Source of the DNA: Thermogemmata fonticola
GTDB lineage: Bacteria; Planctomycetota; Planctomycetia; Gemmatales; Gemmataceae
Assembly (NCBI RefSeq): GCF_013694095.1
Contig: NZ_JACEFB010000001.1
Coordinates: 930,001 to 994,000, forward strand
Length of the DNA: 64,000 nt
Reading direction: 5' to 3'
The notes beneath the pieces are model-generated. The model did no database searches. It was given only the letters and a program-made list of their open reading frames with translations, and was not told where the DNA came from. This document shows, one piece after another, positions 62,819-64,000 of this stretch (the stretch's first letter is position 1; every line of letters starts with the position of its first letter). The translations under genes were made by a program, and so were the position numbers.

Positions 62819-64000
62819 TTAGGGGTTGAGTGGCAGCCAACCCTCGCGCAGGCGGCCTTCGCGGATGACGTAGTATTTCAAGGGAAGGAAGGCGGCGAAG
62901 TCTTTGTGCTGCAACACGAAGGCGATGTTATCGTGGTTAAGGATTTCCCAGGTGTGCAAACCGACGAGGATATCGCCCCGTTGCAGGCCGGCAATGGCAG
63001 CGGCGCTTTGCGGCGCCACCTCGCTGATGAGCATGCCGCCGCGTAGCTGCGGATTGGCCCGGCTGACGGCATCCGCTCCGACCGCGATGAGCCGCAGGCC
63101 TAACTTCCGCCACACCAACTCCGCCGAGCCTGCGGGCACCACTCGCGCAGGTCCCAGGGGCAACACGGCTTCGACCGCCTCATTCCCACGCCGGAGCTTG
63201 ACCGAAACCGCTGCTGTGCCGCCGAGATCGAGGAGGGCACGCTCCAGGTCCATCGAGGTGAAAACCGTCACATCCCCGATTTTCTCAACGACGTCACCCA
63301 CTTTGGCTACACTCTGGGCAGCGGAGGACCCCGCCTCGATGGCTTCGATGACGACCTTGCGGCGGACGGGACTGTCCAATTCTTCCCGCTCTGCGACATC
63401 CCGCACGACCCAACCGTGCCGCCACGCCCGGCGGCGCGCCAGCATCTCGGCTGTCCGTCCGATGACCTGATCCACGGGCAACGCAAAACCGATATTTTGG
63501 GCACCCGCGCGAATGGCGACATTCACTCCGACTACCTCTCCCAGCAGATTCAGAAGCGGTCCGCCGGAGTTGCCCGGATTGATCGGAGCGCTCGTTTGGA
63601 TCAAGCCCCGATATCCCATCTCCTTGTTCAAAGTGACATCGCGTCCCTTGTAGGAGACGCGGCCATCGGTGATAGAGTGCTCATAGCCATAGGCATTGCC
63701 GATCGCAATGACGGCTTCACCCACCATGAGGTCGGCAGAGGTTCCCCAAACGAGTAGCGGCAGGGGTTTCTGGGGATCGATCTTGATGATCGCCAGGTCA
63801 GCTTCCTTATCCACGGCGAAGATGCGGGCCGAGTAGCCGCTGCCATCGCACAAGCGGACCCGCAGGGTCTGCACATCATCCACCACGTGAAAATTGGTCA
63901 GGATGTAACCCCGCGGATCGAGGACAATTCCCGTACCCATGCCATTGACCCGCTGGGGCTGAACGTGCAAACGGAAGGGGTCCTCCCCCGCCGGCACTAC
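62819..64000 (-). CDS. HtrA/DegP-type serine protease with two PDZ-like domains (partial, 5' end outside window)
   Basis: The 394 visible C-terminal codons run off the right edge with no start seen; the GTG near 63997 is inside the frame. The trypsin-like triad is intact: His in ILTNFHVVDD, Asp in EADLAIIKID and Ser in PINPGNSGGPLL. Two PDZ-like regions follow, one around VAKVGDVVEKIGDVTVFTS and one around APQSAAAIAGLQRGDILVGL. HtrA proteins are envelope quality-control proteases or chaperones. The signal sequence lies outside the window, so export is assumed. Confidence 0.88.
   Translation of the reverse strand, partial: VVPAGEDPFRLHVQPQRVNGMGTGIVLDPRGYILTNFHVVDDVQTLRVRLCDGSGYSARIFAVDKEADLAIIKIDPQKPLPLLVWGTSADLMVGEAVIAIGNAYGYEHSITDGRVSYKGRDVTLNKEMGYRGLIQTSAPINPGNSGGPLLNLLGEVVGVNVAIRAGAQNIGFALPVDQVIGRTAEMLARRRAWRHGWVVRDVAEREELDSPVRRKVVIEAIEAGSSAAQSVAKVGDVVEKIGDVTVFTSMDLERALLDLGGTAAVSVKLRRGNEAVEAVLPLGPARVVPAGSAELVWRKLGLRLIAVGADAVSRANPQLRGGMLISEVAPQSAAAIAGLQRGDILVGLHTWEILNHDNIAFVLQHKDFAAFLPLKYYVIREGRLREGWLPLNP

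Overview
The window looks like chromosomal DNA of a Planctomycetota bacterium, probably of the Gemmataceae type. This is inferred from gene content and not tested against any database: PknB-like kinases with membrane anchors, exported squalene-cyclase-like toroids with HEAT-like tails, a TIGR03067-like small protein, CRTAC1/UnbV repeats, PQQ-like propellers, a MoxR/DUF58 pair and long proline-rich linkers. Most genes are GC-rich. Two stretches are clearly lower in GC: the barrel part of a porin and the 3' part of aceE. No rRNA, tRNA, CRISPR array or insertion sequence was recognised.

Layout. 1-4.5 kb (minus): a partial nagA, then a Ser/Thr kinase and a tandem pseudokinase. The pseudokinase is separated from a divergent cbiX chelatase by a 46-bp gap holding a perfect 14-bp palindrome. 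5-15.8 kb (minus): two paralogous exported toroid/HEAT proteins, a lone MacB/FtsX-type permease and a 1353-residue orphan secretin. 16.5-19.7 kb: an M20 peptidase, galT and a small lipoprotein gene. 20.3-29.2 kb (plus): a nitrate assimilation cluster, cobA-nirB-nirD-nitrate reductase-flavoprotein-narK, with two ATGA overlaps and a strong intrinsic terminator. 29.2-36 kb (minus): an outer-membrane porin, then aceF and aceE. 36.2-42.2 kb (plus): two small lineage-type proteins, a split pyruvate:ferredoxin oxidoreductase and a short unknown gene. 42.3-48.7 kb: an amidohydrolase, a DPP-IV-like peptidase with an extra N-terminal region, and an exported lactonase. 48.9-53.2 kb (minus): DUF58, MoxR and a PQQ-like propeller. 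53.3-57.5 kb (plus): a di-haem cytochrome c lipoprotein, a CRTAC1/UnbV lipoprotein and a cupin. 57.5-64 kb (minus): a polysaccharide-export lipoprotein, glnE, a macro-domain protein and a partial HtrA-type protease.

How the genes fit together. The clearest pathway is nitrate to nitrite to ammonium. NarK imports nitrate, the molybdopterin reductase and its flavoprotein reduce it, and NirBD reduces nitrite. CobA, and probably CbiX, serve siroheme synthesis, and GlnE tunes glutamine synthetase. Pyruvate oxidation is encoded twice within 10 kb, by an NAD-linked PDH (E1 and E2, no E3 seen) and a ferredoxin-linked PFOR. This suggests a cell that meets both oxic and anoxic conditions.

The least explained parts are the kinase/pseudokinase pair with its palindrome, the toroid pair with repeated DPFFQPP motifs beside the lone permease and secretin, and a strong promoter and ribosome-binding site that lead into a reading frame broken by one base upstream of the second toroid gene.
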